Assembly: GCA_937888925.1 (NCBI GenBank)
Contig: CALARM010000142.1
Location: forward strand, 1-9,368
DNA length: 9,368 nucleotides
Source of the DNA: an uncultured Synergistia bacterium
Lineage (GTDB): Bacteria > Eremiobacterota > SpSt-956 > JAKJGF01
Direction: 5' to 3'
Part shown: piece by piece, positions 1 through 7,094 of the stretch
Layout of the letters: each line of letters starts with the position of its first letter
How positions within the stretch are numbered: the first letter of the stretch is position 1
Program-made: the position numbers and the translations under genes
The notes under the pieces: model-generated
Database searches by the model: none
What the model saw: only the letters and a program-made list of their open reading frames with translations
Told to the model about the DNA's origin: nothing

Positions 1-76
1 AGTATAATTTTTACAAAAAAATTGGGGCAAGCAAATGTGACAAGGTCAAGTTATAATCAACTTTGTAATTGGAGAT

Positions 77-105
77 TTGACAGAAAACTCTTAATAGAAT
101 ATCAT
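77..105 (+). promoter_or_regulatory. Sigma70-type promoter P1 for the HEAT-repeat operon
   Basis: A perfect -35 hexamer TTGACA (77-82) is followed after 17 bases by TATCAT (100-105), a five-of-six match to the -10 consensus. Transcription would start near 112 and give a leader of about 100 bases before the TTG start at 213. The reading is from sequence only. The surrounding DNA is AT-rich, so chance matches to the -10 are common, but a full -35 at ideal spacing is not. Confidence 0.6.
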
Positions 106-153
106 TGGCTAATAAGAAAATCAAATTTTAATAATGTATCACCAATCGAATAT

Positions 154-182
154 TTGAGATATATCTTCAGACATGTTATAAT
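154..182 (+). promoter_or_regulatory. Sigma70-type promoter P2 with extended -10
   Basis: TTGAGA (154-159) and a perfect TATAAT (177-182) are separated by 17 bases. The -10 is preceded by TG at 174-175, one base away, making an extended -10 element. Transcription would start near 189, only about 24 bases before the TTG start codon and just ahead of the ribosome binding site (about 198-206). Together with P1 it gives the downstream operon two start points with a long and a short leader. Confidence 0.6.
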
Positions 183-212
183 AAACATCAAAAATAGAAA
201 GGGGAGTATCTA

Positions 213-1244
213 TTGATAGACATAAAAGTTGTTGATAAATATCTGGAAGACCTTGGAAAGTCTGATCCTAAATACTGGCCTGCAGCAAGATATGAGCTTG
301 TAAAACTCGGCCCTGAAGTTACAGAGTTTATGATTAAATTTTTAAAACATAAAAATCCTGTTATGAGAGGCAGAGTGGCAAGAATACTCGGAGAAATAGG
401 AGATAAAGAAACTGTGCCATTCCTTATTGAACTGCTCAGGACAGATAAAGACAGTTATGTCTGCAGCAGTGCAGCAAGCGCTCTCGGAGAGATAAAAGAC
501 AGCAGAGCTATTGAGATTTTAATTGAAAAGCTTTCCGTAAAAGAGCCAAAGGTAAGAAAAGAAGCTGCCAGAGCACTTGGATCACTGGAGGTTCCTGCAG
601 CACTGGAACCTTTAATGAAATATTATGAAAAAAGCTCGGGAGAAGAAAAAATCTGGGCTATATACGCTTTAATCAAACTCGGTAAATCAGAACTTGTATA
701 TCTTCTGGAAGATAATTTAAAAGAAGAAGTTTTACTTGCAGCCATTACCGTGGCAGGCCATCTGAATTTATCGGAAACTGTACCACTGTTGCTTGAATTA
801 CTCAATATTTCTAAAGATGTTAGATTCAGAATAGAAATCATTAAATCACTTGCACAGACCGGTAACCCTGTCGTAAAAGAAAAACTTGAACAGTACTATG
901 AAAAATGCAGGGGAGAAGAGAGAATATGGGTCATTTATGCACTCTGTAAACTGGGTGACAGAGACAGGGCATGTGTGATTATGGATGTTCTGGAAAGGGA
1001 TGTACGTAAAGCTTCTGCTATGGCTCTCGGTGAAACAGGACATAAAGATAGCTGTAACGTATTATTGAAAACTCTTAAAAGTGATGAAGGAGAATTACGG
1101 TACAGAGCTGTTCAGGCTTTACAGAAACTTGGTGATATTCAAATACTTGATAATCTTGAACAGGCTCTTTCTGTTGAAAGTGAAACTTACATAAAACTTG
1201 CCATAGAAGAAGCTATAAGTTGTTTAAAGAAAGGAGAAGCTTGA
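213..1244 (+). CDS. HEAT-repeat protein (PBS-lyase-type repeats)
   Basis: A 343-residue protein made almost entirely of helical HEAT-like repeats. Repeating segments such as VRKEAARALGSL (114-125) and VRKASAMALGETG (264-276) are typical of PBS-lyase HEAT repeats, which act as protein-binding scaffolds; the ligand is unknown. No signal peptide, membrane segment or catalytic motif is visible, so it is probably cytoplasmic. It contains an internal duplication with a 91-residue period: YYEKSSGEEKIWAIYALIKL (137-156) recurs as YYEKCRGEERIWVIYALCKL (228-247). The start is TTG at 213, chosen because an AAAGGGGAG ribosome binding site precedes it by about six bases and no better ATG follows at the N-terminus. 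It ends one base before the next gene, so the two are almost certainly co-transcribed and translationally coupled. Fold confidence is high; cellular role is not known. Confidence 0.9.
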   Translation: MIDIKVVDKYLEDLGKSDPKYWPAARYELVKLGPEVTEFMIKFLKHKNPVMRGRVARILGEIGDKETVPFLIELLRTDKDSYVCSSAASALGEIKDSRAIEILIEKLSVKEPKVRKEAARALGSLEVPAALEPLMKYYEKSSGEEKIWAIYALIKLGKSELVYLLEDNLKEEVLLAAITVAGHLNLSETVPLLLELLNISKDVRFRIEIIKSLAQTGNPVVKEKLEQYYEKCRGEERIWVIYALCKLGDRDRACVIMDVLERDVRKASAMALGETGHKDSCNVLLKTLKSDEGELRYRAVQALQKLGDIQILDNLEQALSVESETYIKLAIEEAISCLKKGEA

Positions 1245-1245
1245 G

Positions 1246-1968
1246 ATGAATACAGAAGATAATAACATGGATATGGAGAATTTAGATGAGGAAATTTCAA
1301 GAAATACATCGGAACTTATTAACCTTGGTGAGAGGATTATCAGTTATAAGCCAAAGGGAGTAAGGCATGAAGCCATTGAAATCATACAGGGACTTGCATC
1401 AAAACTGAAACAGAATATGGAATATTCCAAAAATTTGGAAAAAGACCTTGCAAAAGCCAGGGATGATTCGGAAAAATTTAAAAAACAGAATAAAACTATT
1501 GAAGAAAAAAATAAATCCCTTGAGGGAGAACTGAGCAATAAAACAAAGGAATTAAATGATTATATAGGTAATCTTGAGCAAAACAAGGGAAGTTTAGAGG
1601 GAAACCTTTCTTCTATAAAATTAGAACTTTCAGGTGCAATGAAGAAAATAAATTCTCTGGAAGAAGAAAATAAGTCTTTACATGAAGAGAATTCCTCTCA
1701 GAAAGACATGATCGCAAATCTGGAGAAAAAACTCCTTGAAGAACTTGATAAGGAAAATACCAAAAGAGAACATGCCGAGAAAAGGTTTGATGCAAAGGTT
1801 ATTGAATTGAGAACCTATATAAAATATTTGAATGAAGAAATAGAAGAACTGACTGAAGCAAATAAGCTTCTCAGCACGGAACTTTCCACATACGTCCAGG
1901 AAGTGGAAGCAAATGAAAAGAGCTGGAGCGCCATTCAGGAGACTCTTAAGGCAAGCCTGAACGAATAA
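1246..1968 (+). CDS. Long coiled-coil protein, function unknown
   Basis: A 240-residue, highly charged protein rich in Glu, Lys, Leu, Ser and Asn. It has a single proline (Pro36), no cysteine and no hydrophobic segment. Residues from about 41 to 225 read as a nearly uninterrupted coiled coil with heptad leucines and isoleucines, including a local repeat (KSLEGELSNKTKEL at 90-103 and GSLEGNLSSIKLEL at 115-128). The first 35 residues are acidic and may be disordered. No enzyme or DNA-binding motif is recognisable. The ATG lies one base after the upstream TGA, with AGGAG nine bases ahead inside the upstream gene, so expression is tied to the HEAT-repeat protein. A scaffold plus coiled-coil pair suggests a structural or docking complex, but that is inference. 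Family assignment is not possible from composition alone. Confidence 0.8.
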   Translation: MNTEDNNMDMENLDEEISRNTSELINLGERIISYKPKGVRHEAIEIIQGLASKLKQNMEYSKNLEKDLAKARDDSEKFKKQNKTIEEKNKSLEGELSNKTKELNDYIGNLEQNKGSLEGNLSSIKLELSGAMKKINSLEEENKSLHEENSSQKDMIANLEKKLLEELDKENTKREHAEKRFDAKVIELRTYIKYLNEEIEELTEANKLLSTELSTYVQEVEANEKSWSAIQETLKASLNE

Positions 1969-1975
1969 ATAGCGT

Positions 1976-2005
1976 GTGGTGAGCAGTAACCTGTCTGCTC
2001 ACCAC
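1976..2005. terminator. Perfect 11-bp inverted repeat between convergent operons
   Basis: GTGGTGAGCAG (1976-1986) and its exact reverse complement CTGCTCACCAC (1995-2005) flank an 8-base loop. The stem lies between the stop of the rightward operon (1968) and the leftward operon, and its last base is the last base of the leftward TAG stop. Neither side has a proper T-run, so it is not a textbook intrinsic terminator. Its position and symmetry fit a bidirectional terminator or an mRNA 3'-end stabilising hairpin shared by both transcripts. Confidence 0.6.
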
Positions 2006-3933
2006 TAAATTTCTCCCCACAGTACAGCTTTGAACCCGCCCCCTTCTGCTCTGGCAGATTCCAGAAGTTTGAGATACCTTTTTGAAGATACAATAAAGAA
2101 TTTACCTTTTTTTATATCAATATTTATATTACCTGCATCTCCATTATCCGGCTTTTCACTGGTCGGTACCGGGTTATTCGGATCTATAGCCACAACTCCA
2201 CCTGTTACATGAAAGACAGGATCTATTTTTACTGCATTGGGATCTATCGCTAATGAACCACTCTGAAATTCATTACTTATTAATGTCATAATAGTGTTCT
2301 TCTGCTCTGCTGTTATAGTACCCGCTCCAAGAGCTGAAAAATTGCCCGGTAAATTTATATCAGGTAATTCACCTGCTACAAAAGGGCGTCCTTCTACAGA
2401 ACCTGAGCATGATGTTATTCCATGTATAGTAAATGAGTTCGGTCCATTTCTTTTGATAAAAGAACCTTCTCCTCCATTAATAAAAATATTCCCTGTACCA
2501 TCGGCAGCAACACCTGTCCTGAAAGGAAGAGACAGAGTATCTGCCGGTTTGAAAAATACAATATCTTCCCACTCTGAAGGCCATTGAGTATTTTCTGATA
2601 TATTATTGGCAGGATTCATCGGATCATCCGGCCGGAGTATACCCATATTTATATTTTCATTACTGTAAACAAGTCCTGTTACATTTATATCCAGTTCTTC
2701 CCTTCTGCTGGACGGAAGTTTCATTGTGAGATCCTTTGATGACATAATTGCCACTCCGGGATCTTCAGGGCCAACTACATTAGATTCTCCTATGAATGTT
2801 CCTTCTCCTGTTATATACACCGAGCCATTTCCTCTGACAGGGCCGGCTACTATAAGATTTCCTCTGTCAACGTACAGTGCAGGCATATGGCTCTCTGTAC
2901 CATCAAGGTATATGCCTGACTCGGCTATATTAATATTCGGGTCATAGTCAGTACTGGAAGGATTTGCGTAGGAATAATCCAGTTCAAATTTTATGTCATT
3001 TCCATTTGTATTGAATAACATATCATCTTTTATATGAAGCTGTCCGTTTTTAACTTCACACAGTGATAATGGAAGCTCCGGTTTTACCCTGTCTTTATAT
3101 ATTACATATGTTGTATTTCCATTAACATCGACTTTGCTTGAAGCAGCAAGAGTATTTCTCGCTTTTTCTATGGTTTTTCCTACGTCTACCGGTTTGACGT
3201 TTTTACTCTGCTGCACCGGATCAACGGAAGAATTATTGTCTGTATCCAGGTTTTTCGAAGGTCCTGATGTTTTAATATCTATATGTCCGTTTGCACTGAC
3301 AATGCCTCCATGAAGAAATACATTTGTTTTGCTTAAACCCTTCCTGGTATGTATGGCAGAACCCTCTATTTCTGTTTTCACACTGTTTGAATGAAGTGTA
3401 CCTGCTTCTGAAGAGTTTTCTGCCGTAGCTTCCTTTCTCAGATCAAAGGTATCTGCGTCTACCATTGTCTGGCCTGATGAAAAAGAGCCGGGATAATTAA
3501 AATCTCTCTGAAGTATAACTCTGAGGCGTTTTGTTATTTTACTGTCACCTCTGTCAACAATGCCTGTAACAATTAAATCTACAGAAAATCCCGGCACATT
3601 TACTCCGCCCCATCCCCCATTTCTTGTCCCCAATCTGAGGTTATTTACCGAGTAATAATCTGCTGTATTATCAAAGGTGATTTCAAATCTTCCGGGAATA
3701 TCTACCATAGGCTTATTCACAGGTGTTTCCCATGTCGGATCTTCATTCAGACAGTATATTGCATAGGCAATACCTGATTCTGCAACCTTTAAAGCCATAA
3801 CTCTGCCTTCTGTAATACTGGTAAATTTATTGTTGTAATAGTTTATTACGACAAGGGATGTAGTAACCATTGTGAGGATTACCGATACCATAAGGATGGA
3901 TATAAGTACCATACCGTCAGAATTATTCTTCAT
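2005..3933 (-). CDS. Large GspK/PilX-like minor pseudopilin, copy B
   Basis: Third gene of copy B, 642 residues from the preferred start. The N-terminus is a class III prepilin signal: MKNNSDG, then a hydrophobic helix MVLISILMVSVILTMVTTSL. Glu at mature position 5 is replaced by Ser, as is usual for GspK/PilX-type tip proteins. The segment LKVAESGIAYAIYCL after the helix matches the PilX N-terminal domain. The rest, about 550 residues, is rich in Gly, Asn, Val and Ser, with beta-type blocks such as GNLIVAGPVRGNGSVYITGE, likely a beta-helix or beta-sandwich exposed outside the cell. The ORF can be read from ATG at 3951, but that ATG falls in what is non-coding leader in copy A. The ATG at 3933 has AAAGGAAG seven bases ahead and gives the same N-terminus as the paralogue at 7051-5144. 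The TAG stop abuts the 1976-2005 inverted repeat. Confidence 0.85.
   Translation of the reverse strand: MKNNSDGMVLISILMVSVILTMVTTSLVVINYYNNKFTSITEGRVMALKVAESGIAYAIYCLNEDPTWETPVNKPMVDIPGRFEITFDNTADYYSVNNLRLGTRNGGWGGVNVPGFSVDLIVTGIVDRGDSKITKRLRVILQRDFNYPGSFSSGQTMVDADTFDLRKEATAENSSEAGTLHSNSVKTEIEGSAIHTRKGLSKTNVFLHGGIVSANGHIDIKTSGPSKNLDTDNNSSVDPVQQSKNVKPVDVGKTIEKARNTLAASSKVDVNGNTTYVIYKDRVKPELPLSLCEVKNGQLHIKDDMLFNTNGNDIKFELDYSYANPSSTDYDPNINIAESGIYLDGTESHMPALYVDRGNLIVAGPVRGNGSVYITGEGTFIGESNVVGPEDPGVAIMSSKDLTMKLPSSRREELDINVTGLVYSNENINMGILRPDDPMNPANNISENTQWPSEWEDIVFFKPADTLSLPFRTGVAADGTGNIFINGGEGSFIKRNGPNSFTIHGITSCSGSVEGRPFVAGELPDINLPGNFSALGAGTITAEQKNTIMTLISNEFQSGSLAIDPNAVKIDPVFHVTGGVVAIDPNNPVPTSEKPDNGDAGNINIDIKKGKFFIVSSKRYLKLLESARAEGGGFKAVLWGEI
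2218..2562 (-). other. Divergent C-terminal module of the copy-B GspK/PilX-like protein
   Basis: Counterpart of 5357-5752, between WPSEWED and TGGVVAIDPNNPVP. It has an NGGEGSFIKRNGPNSFTIHG segment, one cysteine (SCSGS) and no Pro/Thr linker. Flanks are well conserved while the middle is not, so this domain appears to evolve faster than the rest of the protein. Confidence 0.6.
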
Positions 3934-3960
3934 AACAACACTTCCTTTCATAAAATCTTA

Positions 3961-4659
3961 TTACTCCTCAGTATTTTTTAGTATTGCTGTATTTTTTATT
4001 GTTATTTTTTCTTTCCCTGCATTGTCGGAAAAATCCTTCTGAAAAGCAAGCCTGTCTTCCAATATGGATTTTTCTAAAATAATATTTATGTCAACAGCAC
4101 TTTTACTGTCCGGATTATCTGTGAGAATCATTTCATATATATGTTTTGATAGTACTCTTGGTATTCCTATATATTCTTCTCCTGGCACTGATGGAATACT
4201 GTTTGGTTCGTAAAAATATAATTCAATATCTGTCAGCTTTGTATTTGTATAAGGAGCATGTTTTATTACTTTTCTTACAAGTCTTTTTCTGTCACCTGGA
4301 GAACCTGAACATTTTTTATCGGAACTGTCTCTTGGGAGGGTATAATATAGAATATAGGCCTGCCATTTCGGCTCTCCTGTATAGTGATTATATTCTATAA
4401 TACCTTTATCATTCATAGCACTCTGTAATATGGCATATTCTTTCCCCTTACCCCCTATTACGGCAGTTCTTCTGTCGCTCTGAGCAAGATCCTTCAGAAG
4501 GAAATTCATACAAATAGATGACTCCTGCTGTGTCTCAGTTTTATTCTGCACCAGCTTCCATGATTTAAGACCTGTGCTGAACATAATAGTAATAGCAAGT
4601 AAAAAAATAGAAAATATTACTGTTGTCAGCATTAATTCCAGTGTTGTATGTCCTTTCAT
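3961..4659 (-). CDS. GspJ/PilW-like minor pseudopilin, copy B
   Basis: 232 residues. The N-terminus MKG-HTTLELMLTTVIFSIFLL is a prepilin peptidase site with Gly at -1, Glu at mature position 5 and a hydrophobic helix. The usual Phe at mature position 1 is His. After the helix comes a conserved amphipathic stretch, STGLKSWKLVQNKTETQQES, nearly identical to the copy-A protein (7859-7125). The soluble part is a mixed domain with a conserved PKWQAYILYYTLPR block near residues 97-110. By family knowledge, GspJ/PilW proteins join GspI and GspK at the filament tip in the inner membrane and periplasm. The start ATG lies 13 bases after the preceding TAA, with an AAGGAAAGG ribosome binding site in that gap. 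PilW and GspJ cannot be told apart by sequence here. Confidence 0.85.
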   Translation of the reverse strand: MKGHTTLELMLTTVIFSIFLLAITIMFSTGLKSWKLVQNKTETQQESSICMNFLLKDLAQSDRRTAVIGGKGKEYAILQSAMNDKGIIEYNHYTGEPKWQAYILYYTLPRDSSDKKCSGSPGDRKRLVRKVIKHAPYTNTKLTDIELYFYEPNSIPSVPGEEYIGIPRVLSKHIYEMILTDNPDSKSAVDINIILEKSILEDRLAFQKDFSDNAGKEKITIKNTAILKNTEE

Positions 4660-4672
4660 AATAAGCCTTTCC

Positions 4673-5125
4673 TTACTGAGTTTTAAATTCTTCCAGAGTA
4701 ACGGATGTGTTACCTTCCCCTGTTGTTCCTTTGCTTATTACTGTAACACTGACACTTTTTAACCTGTTACCTGTTCCCGGAACATATGAAACTTTTACTT
4801 TATAAAAATAAACTGTTCCTCCTGTATCGGAAAGTGTTTCTGATGGGTAAGGGGAAGGAGGAAATTTAATGCCATTATTATCAGAGTCTGTCGCCTGATC
4901 AAAGGAAGGCTTTGAGCCGTCAAAGATGCCAACTTCTACGTCAGTATAGGTCATAAGCATGATTTTATTCAATATTCCCTCTGCAAGGTTTATATCTGTT
5001 ACTTTTTTGGCGGTTTTTTTTGATGCAGAAAGGCCGCTTATGAATACGGAAGAAATGGATACTATAATGATACCGAGAAGAAAAATACCGATTACTACCT
5101 CGGCAAGAGTAAAACCTTTTTTCAA
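4673..5125 (-). CDS. GspI/PilV-like minor pseudopilin, copy B
   Basis: 150 residues. MKKG-FTLAEVVIGIFLLGIII is a canonical type IV prepilin signal: Gly at -1, Phe at +1, Glu at +5, then a membrane helix. A conserved SVFISGLSASKKTAKKVT amphipathic segment follows, then a short beta-rich domain containing KFPPSPYP and GTVYFYKVKVSYV. This size and domain match GspI/PilV-type pseudopilins, which with GspJ and GspK form the filament tip. The start is TTG; the in-frame TAA 18 bases upstream is the stop of the preceding gene and there is no ATG between. GGGAGG lies 12 bases upstream, rather far, and directly follows that stop codon, so translation is probably coupled to the end of copy A. The paralogue at 8380 also starts with TTG. 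Confidence 0.85.
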   Translation of the reverse strand: MKKGFTLAEVVIGIFLLGIIIVSISSVFISGLSASKKTAKKVTDINLAEGILNKIMLMTYTDVEVGIFDGSKPSFDQATDSDNNGIKFPPSPYPSETLSDTGGTVYFYKVKVSYVPGTGNRLKSVSVTVISKGTTGEGNTSVTLEEFKTQ

Positions 5126-5143
5126 TTTATCTGAAGGCCTCCC

Positions 5144-7051
5144 TTAAATTTCGCTCCAGAAGATACACCGGAAATTGACATTACTCGATTCGCTGAAGTC
5201 CAGAAGTTTAAGATATTTCGGTGAAGATATTATGGATACATGTCCCTGTCCTATAGAAACCTTGATATTCCCTGCTGTATTTGTATCAGGATTGGATTTG
5301 CTGGGAACGGGATTGTTGGGATCCACTGCTACAAGACCTCCTGTGAAAGAAAAATTGGGAGGGATTTTTTCTGCAGTGGCTGACGGCGTCGGAGTTGGGT
5401 TAGTACTTCCACCACCGGAACCAGAACTAGAAACTCCTGAACATTTATCAAGCAATTGAGCCATTATTGTATCTGCTTCATAGTTTTTTATATAAGTGCC
5501 GCTAATATCACTTCTACCGTCTTCATCTTTAATACCAGTCTTCTCATTTATGATCAGGATATGAAATCCCTCTGTCCCTCCACCACCTGTACCGACATTG
5601 ATCGTCAGTGTATAGCTGCCATCAGCATTTCTTGTAAGGGTACCGGTAGTTCCACCATTAAGCTGTACATCTATTTTGATATCATTATTTTTGTAGCCAT
5701 AAATAGGCAGATCATATGATGGCTGGCTTGTTTCCGTTGCTCCTCCCGAACCATCTTCCCAGTCATCAGGCCACGGAGTTGCTGCAGTATTCTTAGCAGG
5801 ATTTACTTCACTGTTCGGATCGAGGATGTTGATATTTATATTTCCATGACTGTAGACAAGACCGGTAATACTTTGATCTAAAGCCTTTTTCTTACTGGAA
5901 GGTAATTCCATGGAAACATTACCTTTACTGACAACTGCCACACCTGTATCATCAGAAGCAACTATATTTGTTTCCCCTATAAGGGCAGTGTCCCCCGATA
6001 CATAACATGAACCATTTCCTGTTATCGGGCCTGCAACCTTCAGATTTCCCTGATCTACATATAATGACGGTGAATTGCCGTTTTTATCTTTTTCCAGATA
6101 TATGCCTGCATCTTTTGACTTATCGTTTAATTCGAATTTTACATTACCGGTAAAAGCAAGATCTTCTTTTATATAAAGTTTACCCTTTTTAACTTCGCAG
6201 GAAGCAGGCAGAGTTGACGGACCCTTTACATCATCTTTATTAATTACATAGGTGCCTCCTGTCAGATTACTGGATACTTTCTTTTTCCCGTTACTGATAA
6301 TTTTATCCAGATCCAGAGGTGTTACATTTTTACCAGGTGAGAAAGGAGCCGTTGTTGAATCTGTATCAAGGTCAGAAATCTTAACCTCACCCTGTGCAGT
6401 GGCTTTACCGCCATGTAATAACACTTTAGAGTTCTTTGTATCTATGGCAAAACCATCGATGCCTGCTCCTGTTTTGACACTGTTTGAATGAATGTTTCCT
6501 GAAATACCCGGATTTTCTTTTGTAGCTTCTGTTTTTATATCTGCCGTATTGGCATCTACTGTGGTCTGGCCGCTTGAGAAAGAACCGGGATAATATATAT
6601 CTCTCTGCAGTATGGCTCTGATACGTTTTACAGATTTAACTTCGTCCTTTCCTGCATAGCCTGTTACAATAAGCTCAACTGAATGTCCGGGAACACCTTT
6701 CCCGCCCCATCCGCTTAAAACTTTTTCATCTGTGGCATCATTTTTTAAATTATTTACCGAATAATAAGGCTTTGTTCTGTCAAAGGTTATTTCGAACCTT
6801 CCGGGCACACCTGTCATAGGAACACTGACGACCTGATTTGGTTCCCATGTCGGATCTTCTTTAAGACAGTAGATTGCATAGGCTACTCCTGCTTCTGCAA
6901 CCTTGAGGGCTGATGCATTATTTTCTGCTCTGTTTGTAAAGCCCAGATTGTAGTAATTAAGGACAACCAGAGAACTGGCGACCATTAATAGAACTACTGT
7001 CACCATGAGAATAGATATAATTACTATACCTTTATTTGAAGATTTTTTCAT
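5144..7051 (-). CDS. Large GspK/PilX-like minor pseudopilin, copy A
   Basis: 635 residues. MKKSSNKG-IVIISILMVTVVLLMVA is a prepilin-type signal with Gly at -1 and Ser instead of Glu at mature position 5, a hallmark of GspK/PilX-type tip pilins. LKVAEAGVAYAIYCL (49-63) matches the PilX N-terminal domain. Residues 70-430 share many blocks with copy B, including PGSFSSGQTTVDA, LHGG, CEVKKGKLYIKED, YVDQGNLKVAGPITGNGS and ITGLVYSHGNI. Residues about 434-565 form a distinct module ending in a Gly/Ser/Pro/Thr linker (SSSGSGGGSTNPTPTPSATA), after which homology resumes with TGGLVAVDPNNPVP. Usual GspK or PilX proteins are roughly 170-330 residues, so this is oversized and probably carries an exposed tip domain. 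Start ATG with GGTGG seven bases ahead; the stop overlaps the ribosome binding region of copy B. Adhesion is a plausible role but is inference. Confidence 0.85.
   Translation of the reverse strand: MKKSSNKGIVIISILMVTVVLLMVASSLVVLNYYNLGFTNRAENNASALKVAEAGVAYAIYCLKEDPTWEPNQVVSVPMTGVPGRFEITFDRTKPYYSVNNLKNDATDEKVLSGWGGKGVPGHSVELIVTGYAGKDEVKSVKRIRAILQRDIYYPGSFSSGQTTVDANTADIKTEATKENPGISGNIHSNSVKTGAGIDGFAIDTKNSKVLLHGGKATAQGEVKISDLDTDSTTAPFSPGKNVTPLDLDKIISNGKKKVSSNLTGGTYVINKDDVKGPSTLPASCEVKKGKLYIKEDLAFTGNVKFELNDKSKDAGIYLEKDKNGNSPSLYVDQGNLKVAGPITGNGSCYVSGDTALIGETNIVASDDTGVAVVSKGNVSMELPSSKKKALDQSITGLVYSHGNININILDPNSEVNPAKNTAATPWPDDWEDGSGGATETSQPSYDLPIYGYKNNDIKIDVQLNGGTTGTLTRNADGSYTLTINVGTGGGGTEGFHILIINEKTGIKDEDGRSDISGTYIKNYEADTIMAQLLDKCSGVSSSGSGGGSTNPTPTPSATAEKIPPNFSFTGGLVAVDPNNPVPSKSNPDTNTAGNIKVSIGQGHVSIISSPKYLKLLDFSESSNVNFRCIFWSEI
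5357..5752 (-). other. Divergent C-terminal module of the copy-A GspK/PilX-like protein
   Basis: This coding segment (residues about 434-565) lies between two blocks conserved in both paralogues: WPDDWED before and TGGLVAVDPNNPVP after. It is hard to align with its counterpart at 2218-2562. Only faint matches remain: an NGG...TLTRN...SYT pattern and TIM followed by LL near the end. It ends in a Gly/Ser/Pro/Thr linker that the other copy lacks. Confidence 0.6.
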
Positions 7052-7094
7052 AAAATAACCACCATTCCTTTCTTTTTATAAAATCGTGACAGAA

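Larger units (their letters stand above)
2005..5125 (-). repeat. Tandem cassette copy B (GspI-GspJ-GspK-like)
   Basis: The promoter-distal copy of a duplicated three-gene unit. Gene order, orientation, N-terminal signatures and much of the protein sequence match copy A (5144-8380). The first 59 mature residues of the GspI-like proteins agree at 44 positions by hand alignment, and the first 50 residues of the GspJ-like proteins at 40. Linkers here are short: 13 bases between the first two genes and 27 before the preferred start of the third. Confidence 0.9.

Noticed and set aside
52..57. A TATAAT that could be a further promoter
   Set aside because: No -35 hexamer lies at 16-18 bases; the nearby GTGACA is only nine bases upstream.
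22..216. Open frame of 64 codons at the left end, starting with TTG
   Set aside because: No ribosome binding site precedes it, the composition looks like translated AT-rich non-coding DNA, it overlaps both promoters and the start of the HEAT gene, and no family is recognisable.
7052..7070. Five-codon frame (ATG to TGA) overlapping the start of the copy-A GspK-like gene
   Set aside because: It has no spaced ribosome binding site and the matching region of copy B does not preserve it.
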